Source: Paracidovorax wautersii | Lineage (GTDB): Bacteria > Pseudomonadota > Gammaproteobacteria > Burkholderiales > Burkholderiaceae_C | Direction: 5' to 3' | Length of the DNA stretch: 64,000 nt | Assembly: GCF_900113035.1 (NCBI RefSeq) | Contig: NZ_FONX01000001.1 | Span: forward strand, 310,001 to 374,000 | Shown here: positions 51,573 through 60,491 of the stretch, one piece after another | How positions within the stretch are numbered: the first letter of the stretch is position 1 | Layout: each line of letters begins with the position of its first letter | Made by a program: the position numbers and the translations under genes | Notes under the pieces: model-generated | Database searches by the model: none | Told to the model about the DNA's origin: nothing | The model's input: the letters and a program-made list of their open reading frames with translations, nothing else

Positions 51573-52643
51573 ATGCATAAACTCAAGCAACTCCGCAGGC
51601 CCGCGTGGCTTGCCGCGCCCCTGCTGACGGCCCTCCTGGCCGGCTGCCAGAAGGCCGTCGTGCTCAACCCGGCCGGCGACGTCGCCGCACAGCAGGGCCA
51701 GTTGGTCATCACCGCGACCCTGCTGATGCTCATCATCATCGTGCCGGTGATCGCCCTCACGCTGTTCTTCGCCTGGAAGTACCGCCAGACCAACACCGAG
51801 GCCGAGTACGACCCCGAGTGGCACCACTCCACCACGCTGGAGCTGGTGATCTGGACCGTGCCGCTGCTGATCATCATCGCCCTGGGCGCCGTGACCTGGA
51901 TCGGCACCCACAAACTGGACCCGTATCGCCCGCTCGACCGCGTGGACGCCAGCCGCCCCCTGCCCGCCAACGTGCGCCCGCTGGAGGTGCAGGTGGTGGC
52001 CATGGACTGGAAGTGGCTGTTCTTCTACCCCGAGCAAGGCATCGCCACCGTGAACGAAGTGGCCGCCCCGGTGGACCGCCCCATCCTGTTCAAGCTGACC
52101 TCCACCTCGACGATGAACGCGTTCTACGTGCCTGACCTGGCCGGCATGATCTACGCCATGCCCGGCATGCAGACCGAGCTGAACGCCGTCATCAACAAGG
52201 CCGGCACCTACCACGGCCTGGCTTCGCACTACAGCGGCGCCGGCTTCTCCGGCATGACGTTCAAGTTCCGCGGCCTGAGCGACGCCGACTTCAACCAGTG
52301 GGTGGCCCAGGCCAAGACCGCCGGCAAGCCGCTGGACCGCACGTCCTACCTGGCACTGGCCAAGCCCAGCGAGCGCAACCCCGTCGAGTACTTCGGCTCG
52401 GTCGAAGCCGGCCTCTACGACAAGGTGCTCAACCGCTGCGTCGAAGAAGGCAAAATGTGCATGCACCACATGATGGCGATCGACGAGAACGGCGGCGCCG
52501 CCTATCTGAAGGCCTCCGGCCTGAACCTGCCGCAAGACGTCTGCACGGTGGACAACGCGGCCCAGGTGGTCGCATCGCTCGGCGTGCCGACCGCGAATTC
52601 GGCAGACATCGCCGCCGCCCGCTCCCTCGTTTCCCCACAATAA
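51573..52643 (+). CDS. cyoA: Cytochrome o ubiquinol oxidase subunit II
   Basis: 356 residues. Lipoprotein signal with LLAGC lipobox, two membrane segments (about 45-70 and 88-108), then a periplasmic cupredoxin domain. The Cu-A cysteines of cytochrome c oxidases are absent and the bo3-type segment YSGAGFSGMTFKFRG is present, so it takes electrons from quinol. First of cyoABCD. Confidence 0.95.
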   Translation: MHKLKQLRRPAWLAAPLLTALLAGCQKAVVLNPAGDVAAQQGQLVITATLLMLIIIVPVIALTLFFAWKYRQTNTEAEYDPEWHHSTTLELVIWTVPLLIIIALGAVTWIGTHKLDPYRPLDRVDASRPLPANVRPLEVQVVAMDWKWLFFYPEQGIATVNEVAAPVDRPILFKLTSTSTMNAFYVPDLAGMIYAMPGMQTELNAVINKAGTYHGLASHYSGAGFSGMTFKFRGLSDADFNQWVAQAKTAGKPLDRTSYLALAKPSERNPVEYFGSVEAGLYDKVLNRCVEEGKMCMHHMMAIDENGGAAYLKASGLNLPQDVCTVDNAAQVVASLGVPTANSADIAAARSLVSPQ

Positions 52644-52697
52644 ATCCGTAGGGCCCGCGCCTGCGTACAGGCCGTGCCCGCATCAAAGAGACTCGAT

Positions 52698-54701
52698 ATG
52701 TCTGAACAAACCGCTGCTGTGTCCCATTGGGCCCTAGGCCGGCTCAGCTGGGACTCCGTACCGATGGCGCACGAGCCCATCGTGCTGTGGACCTTCATCG
52801 CCGTGGCGCTGGGTGGCTTGGCCGTCTTGGCCCTGATCACCAAATTCCGCCTGTGGGGCCCTCTGTGGCACGACTGGATCTGCAGCATCGACCACAAGAA
52901 GATCGGGATCATGTACATGATCCTCGGCCTGGTCATGCTGCTGCGCGGCTTCGCCGACGCGGTGATGATGCGCCTGCAGCAGGCCATCTCCTTCGGTGAC
53001 AACATGGGCTATCTGCCCCCGCACCACTACGACCAGATCTTCACCGCCCACGGCGTGATCATGATCTTCTTCGTGGCGATGCCGCTGGTCACCGGGCTGA
53101 TGAACTACCTCGTGCCGCTGCAGATCGGTGCGCGCGACGTGTCCTTCCCCTTCCTGAACAACTTCAGCTTCTGGATGACCACGGCCGGCGCCGTGCTCGT
53201 GATGATGTCGCTGTTCCTGGGCGAGTTCTCCACGTCGGGCTGGCTGGCGCTCTCCAACCTGGGGGCGCAGAACCCGGGGGTGGGTCTCGACTACTACATC
53301 TGGGCCTTGCAGATCGCGGGGGTGGGCACGACGCTTTCGGGTATCAACCTGATCGTCACCATCGTCAAGATGCGCGCGCCCGGCATGAACCTGATGAAGA
53401 TGCCCATCTTCACCTGGACCGCTCTGTGCACCAACGCCCTGATCGTGGCCTCGTTCCCCGTGCTGACCGCAGCCCTGGTGCTGATGTCGCTGGACCGCTA
53501 CGTCGGCACCAACTTCTTCACGAACGACCTGGGCGGAAACTCCATGCTGTACGTGAACCTGATCTGGATCTGGGGCCACCCTGAGGTCTACATCCTGATC
53601 CTGCCCTGCTTCGGCATCTTCTCCGAAGTGGTCGCCACGTTCTGCAAGAAGCGCCTGTTCGGCTACACCTCCATGGTCTATGCCACGGTGGTGATCACCA
53701 TCCTGTCGTACCTGGTGTGGCTGCACCACTTCTTCACCATGGGCTCCGGCGCCAGCGTGAACACCTTCTTCGGCATCACGACGATGATCATCTCGATCCC
53801 CACGGGCGCGAAGATCTTCAACTGGCTTTTCACCATGTACAAGGGCCGCATCCGCTTCGAGCTGCCCATGATGTGGACCGTGGCCTTCATGGTCACCTTC
53901 GCCATCGGCGGCATGACCGGCGTGCTGCTGGCCGTGCCCCCGGCAGACTTCGTGCTGCACAACAGCCTGTTCCTGATCGCCCACTTCCACAACGTGATCA
54001 TCGGCGGCGTGCTGTTCGGCCTGTTCGCCGGCATCAACTACTGGTTCCCCAAGGCCTTCGGCTACAAGCTGGACCGCACCTGGGGCCTGCGCTCCTTCTG
54101 GCTGTGGGTGGTGGGCTTCTGGGTGGCCTTCGGCCCGCTGTACGTCCTGGGCCTGATGGGCGTGACCCGCCGTGCCAACCACTTCGAAGACGTCTCGCTG
54201 CAGCCCTACTTCATCGTCGCCGCCTGCGGCGCCGCGATGATCGCCGGCGGCATCGCCTGCTTCCTGATCCAGCTGCTGGTGAGCTACCTCAAGCGCGAAG
54301 AACTGCGCGACTGGACCGGCGACCCGTGGGATGCACGCACCCTGGAGTGGGCCACGTCCTCGCCCCCGCCCAACTACAACTTCGCCTTCACCCCCGTGGT
54401 GCATGAGATCGATGCCTGGTGGGACATGAAGAAGCACGGCTACAAGCGTCCGCTCGCCGGCTTCCAGCCCATCCACATGCCCGCCAACACGGGTTCGGGT
54501 GCGGTGATCTCGGCCCTGTCGCTGGTGCTCGGCTTCGCGCTGATCTGGCACATGTGGCTGCTGGCCGGCCTGTCGTTCGCGGCAGTGGTGCTGGCAGCGA
54601 TCATCCACACCTTCAACTACAAGCGCGACTTCTACATCCCCTCGGAAGAAGTCGTCTCGACCGAAGAAGCCCGCACACTCCAACTGGCCCGCCATGTCTG
54701 A
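52698..54701 (+). CDS. cyoB: Cytochrome o ubiquinol oxidase subunit I
   Basis: Catalytic subunit, 667 residues, about 15 membrane segments. Low-spin haem His in [11 protein letters not shown], Cu-B/haem o3 site in [12 protein letters not shown] (His-Tyr crosslink region) and WLHHFFTMG, and [10 protein letters not shown]. Reduces oxygen to water and pumps protons. ATG 52698; the 54-base gap to cyoA has no terminator. Overlaps cyoC by 8 bases (ATGTCTGA). Confidence 0.97.
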   Translation: MSEQTAAVSHWALGRLSWDSVPMAHEPIVLWTFIAVALGGLAVLALITKFRLWGPLWHDWICSIDHKKIGIMYMILGLVMLLRGFADAVMMRLQQAISFGDNMGYLPPHHYDQIFTAHGVIMIFFVAMPLVTGLMNYLVPLQIGARDVSFPFLNNFSFWMTTAGAVLVMMSLFLGEFSTSGWLALSNLGAQNPGVGLDYYIWALQIAGVGTTLSGINLIVTIVKMRAPGMNLMKMPIFTWTALCTNALIVASFPVLTAALVLMSLDRYVGTNFFTNDLGGNSMLYVNLIWIWGHPEVYILILPCFGIFSEVVATFCKKRLFGYTSMVYATVVITILSYLVWLHHFFTMGSGASVNTFFGITTMIISIPTGAKIFNWLFTMYKGRIRFELPMMWTVAFMVTFAIGGMTGVLLAVPPADFVLHNSLFLIAHFHNVIIGGVLFGLFAGINYWFPKAFGYKLDRTWGLRSFWLWVVGFWVAFGPLYVLGLMGVTRRANHFEDVSLQPYFIVAACGAAMIAGGIACFLIQLLVSYLKREELRDWTGDPWDARTLEWATSSPPPNYNFAFTPVVHEIDAWWDMKKHGYKRPLAGFQPIHMPANTGSGAVISALSLVLGFALIWHMWLLAGLSFAAVVLAAIIHTFNYKRDFYIPSEEVVSTEEARTLQLARHV

Positions 54702-55326
54702 TATCCGTTACCAAGCAGGCGCCGCAGGCGCCCTGGCCGCACGCGAATACCACCCCGCGCACGAGCCCCATCCAGAAAACGGCACCGCGCTGGGCTTCTG
54801 GCTCTACCTGATGAGCGACTGCCTCATCTTCGCGGCCCTGTTCGCCACCTACGGCGTCCTCGGCCGCAGCTATGCCGCAGGCCCGACCGGCGGCGAGCTG
54901 TTCGACCTGAAGCTGGTGGCCATCAACACGGCCTTCCTGCTGGCCTCGTCCATCACCTTCGGCTTCGCCATGCTGCGCAAGCAGCTGAACGACGTGAAGG
55001 GCACGCTGCTGTGGCTGGCCGTCACGGGCCTGTTCGGCCTGTGCTTCCTGGGCCTGGAACTCTATGAGTTCCACCACCTGATCCATGAAGGCGCCGGCCC
55101 GCAGCGCAGCGCCTTCCTGTCCGCGTTCTTCACGCTGGTGGGCACCCACGGCCTGCACGTCACCTTCGGCCTGATCTGGCTGGTGGTGCTGATGGTCCAG
55201 ATCGGCAAGCACGGCCTGATCCCCGAGAACAACCGCCGCCTGATGTGCCTGTCGATGTTCTGGCACTTCTTGGACGTCGTCTGGATCGGCGTCTTCACCT
55301 TCGTGTATCTGATGGGAGTGCTGTAA
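54694..55326 (+). CDS. cyoC: Cytochrome o ubiquinol oxidase subunit III
   Basis: 210 residues with five hydrophobic segments, standard for CyoC. Conserved [21 protein letters not shown] and [15 protein letters not shown]. Assembles with subunit I. ATG 54694 overlaps the cyoB end. Confidence 0.96.
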   Translation: MSDIRYQAGAAGALAAREYHPAHEPHPENGTALGFWLYLMSDCLIFAALFATYGVLGRSYAAGPTGGELFDLKLVAINTAFLLASSITFGFAMLRKQLNDVKGTLLWLAVTGLFGLCFLGLELYEFHHLIHEGAGPQRSAFLSAFFTLVGTHGLHVTFGLIWLVVLMVQIGKHGLIPENNRRLMCLSMFWHFLDVVWIGVFTFVYLMGVL

Positions 55327-55328
55327 AC

Positions 55329-55763
55329 ATGAGCGCACAACACGCAACGCACGCTCAGGCCCATGGCGGCCACGGGCATGACGATCACCACCACGACGCC
55401 AACGAGCCGCACAGCAGCTTCTCGGGCTACATGACCGGCTTCGTGCTGTCGATCATCCTCACGGCCATCCCCTTCTGGCTGGTCATGGCCAAGGTGATCG
55501 CCGACCGCAACACCGCCATCCTGGTGCTGGGCGGCTTCGCCGTGGTGCAGATCCTGGTGCACATGGTGTGCTTCCTGCACATGAACGGCAAGGTGCAAGG
55601 CGGCTGGACCATGCTGGCCACGATCTTCACCGTGGTGTTCGTGGCCATCGCCATCACCGGCACGCTGTGGGTCATGTTCCACATGAACACGAACATGATG
55701 CCCGACCACGCCATGCCGGGCATGGCTCCTGCCACCGCCGCGCCGTCGGCCGTGACGCCTTGA
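55329..55763 (+). CDS. cyoD: Cytochrome o ubiquinol oxidase subunit IV with His- and Met-rich ends
   Basis: 144 residues against about 109 in E. coli. Three hydrophobic segments form the CyoD core (GFVLSIILTAIPFWLV, ILVLGGFAVVQILVHMVCFLHM, FTVVFVAIAITGTLWVMFHM). The extra length is a His-rich N-terminus with nine His in the first 28 residues and a Met/His-rich C-terminus (NTNMMPDHAMPGMAP). Both look able to bind copper or another metal. Two bases separate it from cyoC, and its stop overlaps the SURF1 start. cyoE (haem O synthase) does not follow. Confidence 0.94.
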   Translation: MSAQHATHAQAHGGHGHDDHHHDANEPHSSFSGYMTGFVLSIILTAIPFWLVMAKVIADRNTAILVLGGFAVVQILVHMVCFLHMNGKVQGGWTMLATIFTVVFVAIAITGTLWVMFHMNTNMMPDHAMPGMAPATAAPSAVTP

Positions 55764-56596
55764 CGGACGGAGCCCCCCGCTCCAGCGCCGGCCCCAGCGG
55801 CCGGCGCTCACCCCTCGCAAAAGCGATGCTCATCCTGGTGGGCATCGCTTTGTTTTTGGGCTTCATCGCGCTGGGCACCTGGCAAGTGCAGCGCCGCGCC
55901 TGGAAGCTGGCCCTCATCGAGCGCGTGGACCAGCGCGTGCATTCCGCTCCGGTGGCCCTGCCCCCGCCGGCGGACTGGCCCCGCGTGGATGCGGCCGGCT
56001 ACGAATACCTGCCCGTGCGCGCCACCGGCCACTGGCTGGCGGGCAAGACGGTGCTCACGCAGGCCGTGACCGACCTGGGCGCGGGCTTCTGGGTCGTCAC
56101 GCCCCTGCAGCAGGCCGACGGCACCCAGGTGCTGGTCAATCGCGGCTTCATCCCCGCCGACCAGCGCGCGCGCTGGCAGCCCGCACCGCAGGCCGACGGT
56201 GCCGCGGCCGGCTCGCAAGCGGCTGCCGACACCGTGCAGGTGCAGGGCCTGCTGCGCATGACCGAGCCCCGAGGCGGCTTTCTGCGCCACAACGACCCGG
56301 CCGCCCAGCGCTGGTATTCGCGCGATGTCGCCGCCATCGCCGCCACGCAAGGGCTGGACCGCGCCGCGCCTTTCTTCATCGACGCGGGCCTGCCGGGTGC
56401 GCAGCAGCAGGCCACCGATGGCCCCCGCGCCGGCCTGACGACCATCCGCTTTCCCAACAGCCACCTGGTCTATGCCCTGACCTGGTACGGCCTCGCCCTG
56501 ATGACGCTGGGCGCCCTGGTGTATGTGGCACGATACGAGCGCCGTTCCCGCGCCGCATCCGCCCCATCCACCCTGCATGACGACGACTCCGACTGA
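55760..56596 (+). CDS. SURF1-family assembly protein
   Basis: 278 residues from TTG 55760, which overlaps the cyoD stop as TTGA; ATG 55826 is the alternative. Two membrane segments flank a periplasmic domain, with SURF1 marks LGTWQVQRRAWK, VNRGFIP and TTIRFPNSHLVYALTWYGLA. SURF1 is known for haem a delivery to aa3-type cytochrome c oxidase; here it stands in a quinol oxidase operon, where its cofactor would be haem o or a. Ends 20 bases inside regB. Confidence 0.9.
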   Translation: MTDGAPRSSAGPSGRRSPLAKAMLILVGIALFLGFIALGTWQVQRRAWKLALIERVDQRVHSAPVALPPPADWPRVDAAGYEYLPVRATGHWLAGKTVLTQAVTDLGAGFWVVTPLQQADGTQVLVNRGFIPADQRARWQPAPQADGAAAGSQAAADTVQVQGLLRMTEPRGGFLRHNDPAAQRWYSRDVAAIAATQGLDRAAPFFIDAGLPGAQQQATDGPRAGLTTIRFPNSHLVYALTWYGLALMTLGALVYVARYERRSRAASAPSTLHDDDSD

Positions 56597-57941
56597 GAAG
56601 CCCGCGGCCCCGCCCGCCCCCGCCGCCCGCAAGGCCCAGGCGGCCAACACCGCCGCCGGGCTCAAGAACCTCCAGCAATTGATCCAGCTGCGCTGGCTGG
56701 CGGTGATCGGGCAGGTCTTCACCATCGAAGTGGCCCACTACACGCTGGCGCTGGCCGTGCCGGTCCAGGAGATGCTGCTCGTCGTCGGCTGCCTCACGCT
56801 CTTCAACGTGGTCAGCCTGCTGCGCTGGCGCACCGGCCTGCGGGTGCAGCACGTCGAGCTCTTCCTGGCCCTGCTGATCGACGTGGCCGTGCTCACCGTG
56901 CAGCTCTACCTGAGCGGTGGCACCGCCAACCCCTTCGTCTTTCTCTACCTGCTGCAGATCGCCGTGGGCGCCGTGCTGCTGCGCGGCGGCTACATCTGGT
57001 CCATGGTGCTCATCACCGCGCTCTGCTTCACCGCCCTCTCGCGCCACCACCTGCCCCTGCCCCCGGTGCCCGACCTGCACCAGGGCGCGCCCAGCCTCTA
57101 CACCCAGGGCCTGCTGGTGTGCTTTCTGCTCAACGCCATCCTGGTGGTGATCTTCATCACCCGCATCGGGCGCAACCTGCGCCAGCGCGACGCGCGCCTG
57201 GCCGCCGCCCGCCAGCGCGCCACCGAAGAGGAACACATCGTCCGCATGGGCCTGCTGGCATCGGGTGCCGCGCACGAGCTGGGCACGCCGCTGTCCACCA
57301 TGGCCGTCATCCTGGGCGACTGGAAGCACGACCGGGCCATCAACGCCCATCCGGCGCTGCGCGACGAGGTCGCCGAGATGCAGGCCCAGGTCAAGCGCTG
57401 CAAGGGCATCGTCAGCGGCATACTGCTGTCGGCGGGCGAGACCCGCGGCGAGGAATCGGCCCAGACCACCGTGCGCCAGTTCGCCGACCGGCTGGCCCAC
57501 GACTGGCGCGCCACCCGCTCGGTGGACGACTTCCGCTACGACAATCGCTTCGGCGCCGACGCCGCCATGGTGGCCGACACCACGCTGGAGCAAATGGTTT
57601 TCAATGTGCTGGACAATGCCCGGGACGCCTCGCCCCACCGCGTGGATCTGACGGTGGACCGGCTGGCCGACCAGCTGCGCATCACCGTCACCGACGCGGG
57701 CCCCGGTTTCGACCCCACGATCCTGGCGCACCTGGGCAAGCCCTACCAGTCCACCAAGGGACGGCCGGGCGGCGGCCTGGGCCTGTTCCTGGCGATGACG
57801 GTCGCACGCACCCTGGGCGGCAGCCTCGTGGCGCGCAATCTGCCCGCCCCGGAGCGCGGCGCCGAAGTCGTCATCCAGCTGCCTCTCGCCGCCATCTCGC
57901 TGCCCGACCCCGGAGCCCCCGCACACCATGGACGCCACTGA
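56577..57941 (+). CDS. regB: Quinone/redox-sensing histidine kinase RegB (PrrB)
   Basis: 454 residues. Six membrane segments to about residue 200 with GGTANPF, matching the GGxxNPF quinone-binding motif of RegB. H-box GAAHELGTPLSTMAVIL is the RegB/PrrB form. The redox-active cysteine is conserved in KRCKGIVSGIL. HATPase boxes NVLDNARDASP, DAGPGF and GGGLGLFLAMTVARTLGG. Senses quinone and thiol redox state. Start ATG 56577 lies inside the SURF1 gene, and the stop lies inside regA. Confidence 0.93.
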   Translation: MTTTPTEKPAAPPAPAARKAQAANTAAGLKNLQQLIQLRWLAVIGQVFTIEVAHYTLALAVPVQEMLLVVGCLTLFNVVSLLRWRTGLRVQHVELFLALLIDVAVLTVQLYLSGGTANPFVFLYLLQIAVGAVLLRGGYIWSMVLITALCFTALSRHHLPLPPVPDLHQGAPSLYTQGLLVCFLLNAILVVIFITRIGRNLRQRDARLAAARQRATEEEHIVRMGLLASGAAHELGTPLSTMAVILGDWKHDRAINAHPALRDEVAEMQAQVKRCKGIVSGILLSAGETRGEESAQTTVRQFADRLAHDWRATRSVDDFRYDNRFGADAAMVADTTLEQMVFNVLDNARDASPHRVDLTVDRLADQLRITVTDAGPGFDPTILAHLGKPYQSTKGRPGGGLGLFLAMTVARTLGGSLVARNLPAPERGAEVVIQLPLAAISLPDPGAPAHHGRH

Positions 57942-58473
57942 TCCCGACCGCCTGCTGCTCATCGTCGAAGACGACGACGCCTTCGCACGCACCCTCGCCC
58001 GCTCGTTCGAACGGCGCGGCTACCGCGTGCTGCAGGCCGACAGCCTGAGCGGCCTCGACGAAGTGCTGGCGCACCACCGCCCGGGCTATGCCGTGGTGGA
58101 CCTGAAGCTCAAGGGCGAGGCCTCGGGCCTGGCCTGCGTGCAGAAGCTCCACGCCCATGACGAGGACATGCTCATCGTCGTGCTGACCGGCTTCGCCAGC
58201 ATCGCCACGGCCGTGGAGGCCGTGAAGCTGGGCGCCTGCCACTACCTGGCCAAGCCCTCCAACACCGACGACATCGAGGCCGCCTTCGGCCTCACCGAAG
58301 GCAATACCGAGGTGGAGCTGACGAACCGCTCCAGCTCCATCAAGACGCTGGAATGGGAACGCATCCACGAAGTGCTGGCCGAGACCGACTTCAACATCTC
58401 CGAAGCCGCGCGCCGGCTGGGCATGCACCGGCGCACGCTGACGCGCAAGCTGGAAAAGCGGCAGGTCAACTGA
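57928..58473 (+). CDS. regA: Redox response regulator RegA (PrrA/ActR)
   Basis: 181 residues. Receiver with acidic VEDDD at the N-terminus, phosphoacceptor Asp in AVVDLKLKG, Thr in VVLTGFAS and Lys in YLAKPS. The C-terminus is a Fis-type HTH (NISEAARRLGMHRRTLTRKLEKR; recognition helix RRTLTRKL). No AAA domain. Overlaps regB by 14 bases, so the pair is coupled to cyoABCD-SURF1. The fold-back element begins 6 bases after its stop. Confidence 0.93.
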   Translation: MDATDPDRLLLIVEDDDAFARTLARSFERRGYRVLQADSLSGLDEVLAHHRPGYAVVDLKLKGEASGLACVQKLHAHDEDMLIVVLTGFASIATAVEAVKLGACHYLAKPSNTDDIEAAFGLTEGNTEVELTNRSSSIKTLEWERIHEVLAETDFNISEAARRLGMHRRTLTRKLEKRQVN

Positions 58474-58476
58474 GCC

Positions 58477-58750
58477 TTAGAACGTGTTTACGATCTCGCA
58501 GGGGATCGCGTTGGAGCGCAATCGGGATGAGTGGATGCTTCGGATGCGCCGCATGGACTCATGTCCATGCAAGCAGCCGGGGCGTTCAATCGCCCGATTT
58601 CGCTCCAACCCGGAGGGCAGCTACGTCGGCGGGCGGTCTGCGGCGTTGCGGCGCTTGTGGATAGCCGTGCTATCCACTGCGCACCGCGCCTTGCATCCCA
58701 TCCCGCCGACGTAGCTGCGCGACCCCAGGGAGATCGTAAACACGTTCTTA
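58477..58750. mobile_element. MITE-like two-armed fold-back element
   Basis: Terminal inverted repeats GAACGTGTTTACGATCTC (58480-58497) and its complement (58730-58747) are perfect over 18 bp and extend to about 31 with a bulge. They are flanked by TTA on both sides, a 3-bp target duplication. Inside are two arms. Arm 1 pairs 58511-58526 with 58593-58608 (15 of 16), with GCATGGAC/GTCCATGC at its tip. Arm 2 pairs CAGCTACGTCGGCGGG (58618-58633) with 58702-58717 perfectly, with GTGGATAGC/GCTATCCAC at its tip. No credible coding region. 58753-58904 shows nothing further. Confidence 0.8.
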
Positions 58751-58904
58751 AGGCCCGCCTCGCCGGCCAGCCGGGAATTGCTTCGAAAAGCATAGCAACC
58801 TACCCTGATGGAAAGCAGGCTGCAGGGCGATTTCGCCTTGTTTCCGGCCACCCACCCTGCCCTGCCGGCGATACGCGGCCTTGCGTGCGGTGCACGGCGC
58901 GCGC

Positions 58905-59204
58905 CTACCCGCCGATCAGCACCGTGAAGCAACCCAGCACCACGCTGCCGCCATGCGCGCAGGTGTCCCCCATGCGAGCCGCGGGCTTGCCGCCGATCAG
59001 CACCGTGGACGAACCCTTGACGATGGTGTCAGGCAGCCCCACACAGACACAGGCGTCGCCCATCACAGCTGCCGGCAGCCGGCCGATCAGCACATTCGGC
59101 ACGCCCGGGCCGATGATGGGCCCGCCCACATGCGGGATGGGCGGCATTCCCGGCGTCTGCAGGGGGCAGACATGCAGGTCGGTCAGGCGTGCGGCAGGCG
59201 GCAT
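58905..59204 (-). CDS. PAAR-domain spike tip protein
   Basis: 99 residues, a complete PAAR domain without extension. Repeated PAAR-like turns are visible (GGPIIGPGVPNVLIGRLPAA, GSSTVLIGGKPAARMGD, GGSVVLGCFTVLIGG), with His/Cys positions that can bind the metal at the tip. GAGGAG lies 8 bases before ATG 59204. Caps a VgrG-type spike of a contractile injection system. It is 29 bases after the VgrG-like gene; no effector domain is fused. Confidence 0.9.
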   Translation of the reverse strand: MPPAARLTDLHVCPLQTPGMPPIPHVGGPIIGPGVPNVLIGRLPAAVMGDACVCVGLPDTIVKGSSTVLIGGKPAARMGDTCAHGGSVVLGCFTVLIGG

Positions 59205-59233
59205 TTCGCGCTCCTCGTGTGCATTCGGTCCGG

Positions 59234-60343
59234 TCAGTTGATCATGACCATCGCGCCCTTGACGACGGTCTGGCCCGAGGCCGACAGCTCCGCCGTGGCC
59301 GAACCTTTGCCTGCGAAACCGACGACGGCTTCGCAGGCCACGTTCAAGCCCTGCAGCTTCACGTCCGCCGCCGACTTGATCACCAGTGCGCCGACGGCAT
59401 CGAGCCGGATATCGCCATGCGCCGACAGTGTGATGTCGTTCGGGCTGAAAAGCTGCAGGCCGGCCCGCGTGAGTTCCACCCGGTTGCCGCTCGCATCCTG
59501 TAGCCGGATCGCGTGATCCTCATCGCTGAGCACGGCGGTGTGGCCGGCGGGCGTGGTGATGCGAAGGGTGTTGCCCCCGTCATCGAAAGCGATGCGGTGG
59601 CCGCCCGGCATGGCCAGCGGGCGCGTGGCAGGCCAAGGCACTGCGGCCGGCCGGGGCTCTCCGAAAGCGCATTCCGTGATCCAGCGGCCCTGCCTGACCA
59701 CATGCCGAACGCCGTCGAGCCGTTGCGGGCCATCGAAGGGCGCGCCCAGGCCCGCAAAAGCGATCCAGGCACCCACGGTGGCCGCAGCGCTGCCCTCGCA
59801 TGTGGCACGCCCTCCGGCCTGCGTGGAAGCCGGCTGCAGGCCCGCACCAGCATCCACCGCAGCTTCACCGATCCAGCCCTCGAAATCGATCAGATTCACG
59901 CCGCAGCGCAATTCCAGCGCGGGTGGGGTCGGGGCCGCGTCTGCCACCTCTGCTCCGGCCTCAGACGCCACCGGCTGGCGGCACTCGATGAACAGGCGTG
60001 CAGAGCCGTCAAGCGGCACGGCCAGGCGCTGCCCCACCACCCGGCCCTCGAAGACCGTGGCCGCGGCCTGCTCACCACCCAGATCGATGCGGACACTGGC
60101 GCCCAGCGCGAGCGGGCTGGGCGGCCGTGCGGCGCGGTCGTCGGCCAGCACGCTGTCCAGCAGTTCCAGCCGCGCGCCCGAGGCGGCGCCACGCGTGGAT
60201 TCCACCCACAGCGACTGCAGCGGAATGTCCTGCGGCAGCAAGTCGCCATTGCAGTACACCAGCACCTGCGGGAGCGGGGAGCTGGCCAGGTCAGGGGGTG
60301 GCAGCGGGTCCGGGGATGGCGAAGCCGGGGAAGCAAGGGTCAT
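59234..60343 (-). CDS. Short VgrG/baseplate-spike-like protein
   Basis: 369 residues from ATG 60343, much shorter than the over 600 of T6SS VgrG. The N-terminal part (VLVYCNGDLLPQDIPLQSLW, VFEGRVVGQRLAVPL) resembles the first gp27-like domain. The C-terminal part has the repeated beta-strand pattern of the spike needle (ITTPAGHTAVLSDEDHAIRL, LSAHGDIRLDAVGALVIKSA, VVKGAMVMIN). PAAR follows directly. No other T6SS, phage or extracellular injection genes are in the window, so this is an orphan spike pair or one that serves a system encoded elsewhere. Confidence 0.72.
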   Translation of the reverse strand: MTLASPASPSPDPLPPPDLASSPLPQVLVYCNGDLLPQDIPLQSLWVESTRGAASGARLELLDSVLADDRAARPPSPLALGASVRIDLGGEQAAATVFEGRVVGQRLAVPLDGSARLFIECRQPVASEAGAEVADAAPTPPALELRCGVNLIDFEGWIGEAAVDAGAGLQPASTQAGGRATCEGSAAATVGAWIAFAGLGAPFDGPQRLDGVRHVVRQGRWITECAFGEPRPAAVPWPATRPLAMPGGHRIAFDDGGNTLRITTPAGHTAVLSDEDHAIRLQDASGNRVELTRAGLQLFSPNDITLSAHGDIRLDAVGALVIKSAADVKLQGLNVACEAVVGFAGKGSATAELSASGQTVVKGAMVMIN

Positions 60344-60491
60344 GGCGGTGGCAGCGGGCGTGCGGAGTGAAGAGCAGCGGCAGCGCCGCTGAATGGCCCG
60401 CCACTCTACTCTTCGATGCACCGGCACAGCAGCTTCTCGCCGCCGTCATCGCCGCATCGGCGCCGCCCCTGCCACCGGGCGCCCCACCCCA

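Noticed and set aside
58531-59241. Open frame across the fold-back element into the PAAR gene
   Set aside because: It is antisense to PAAR, spans the inverted repeats and shows no protein features.
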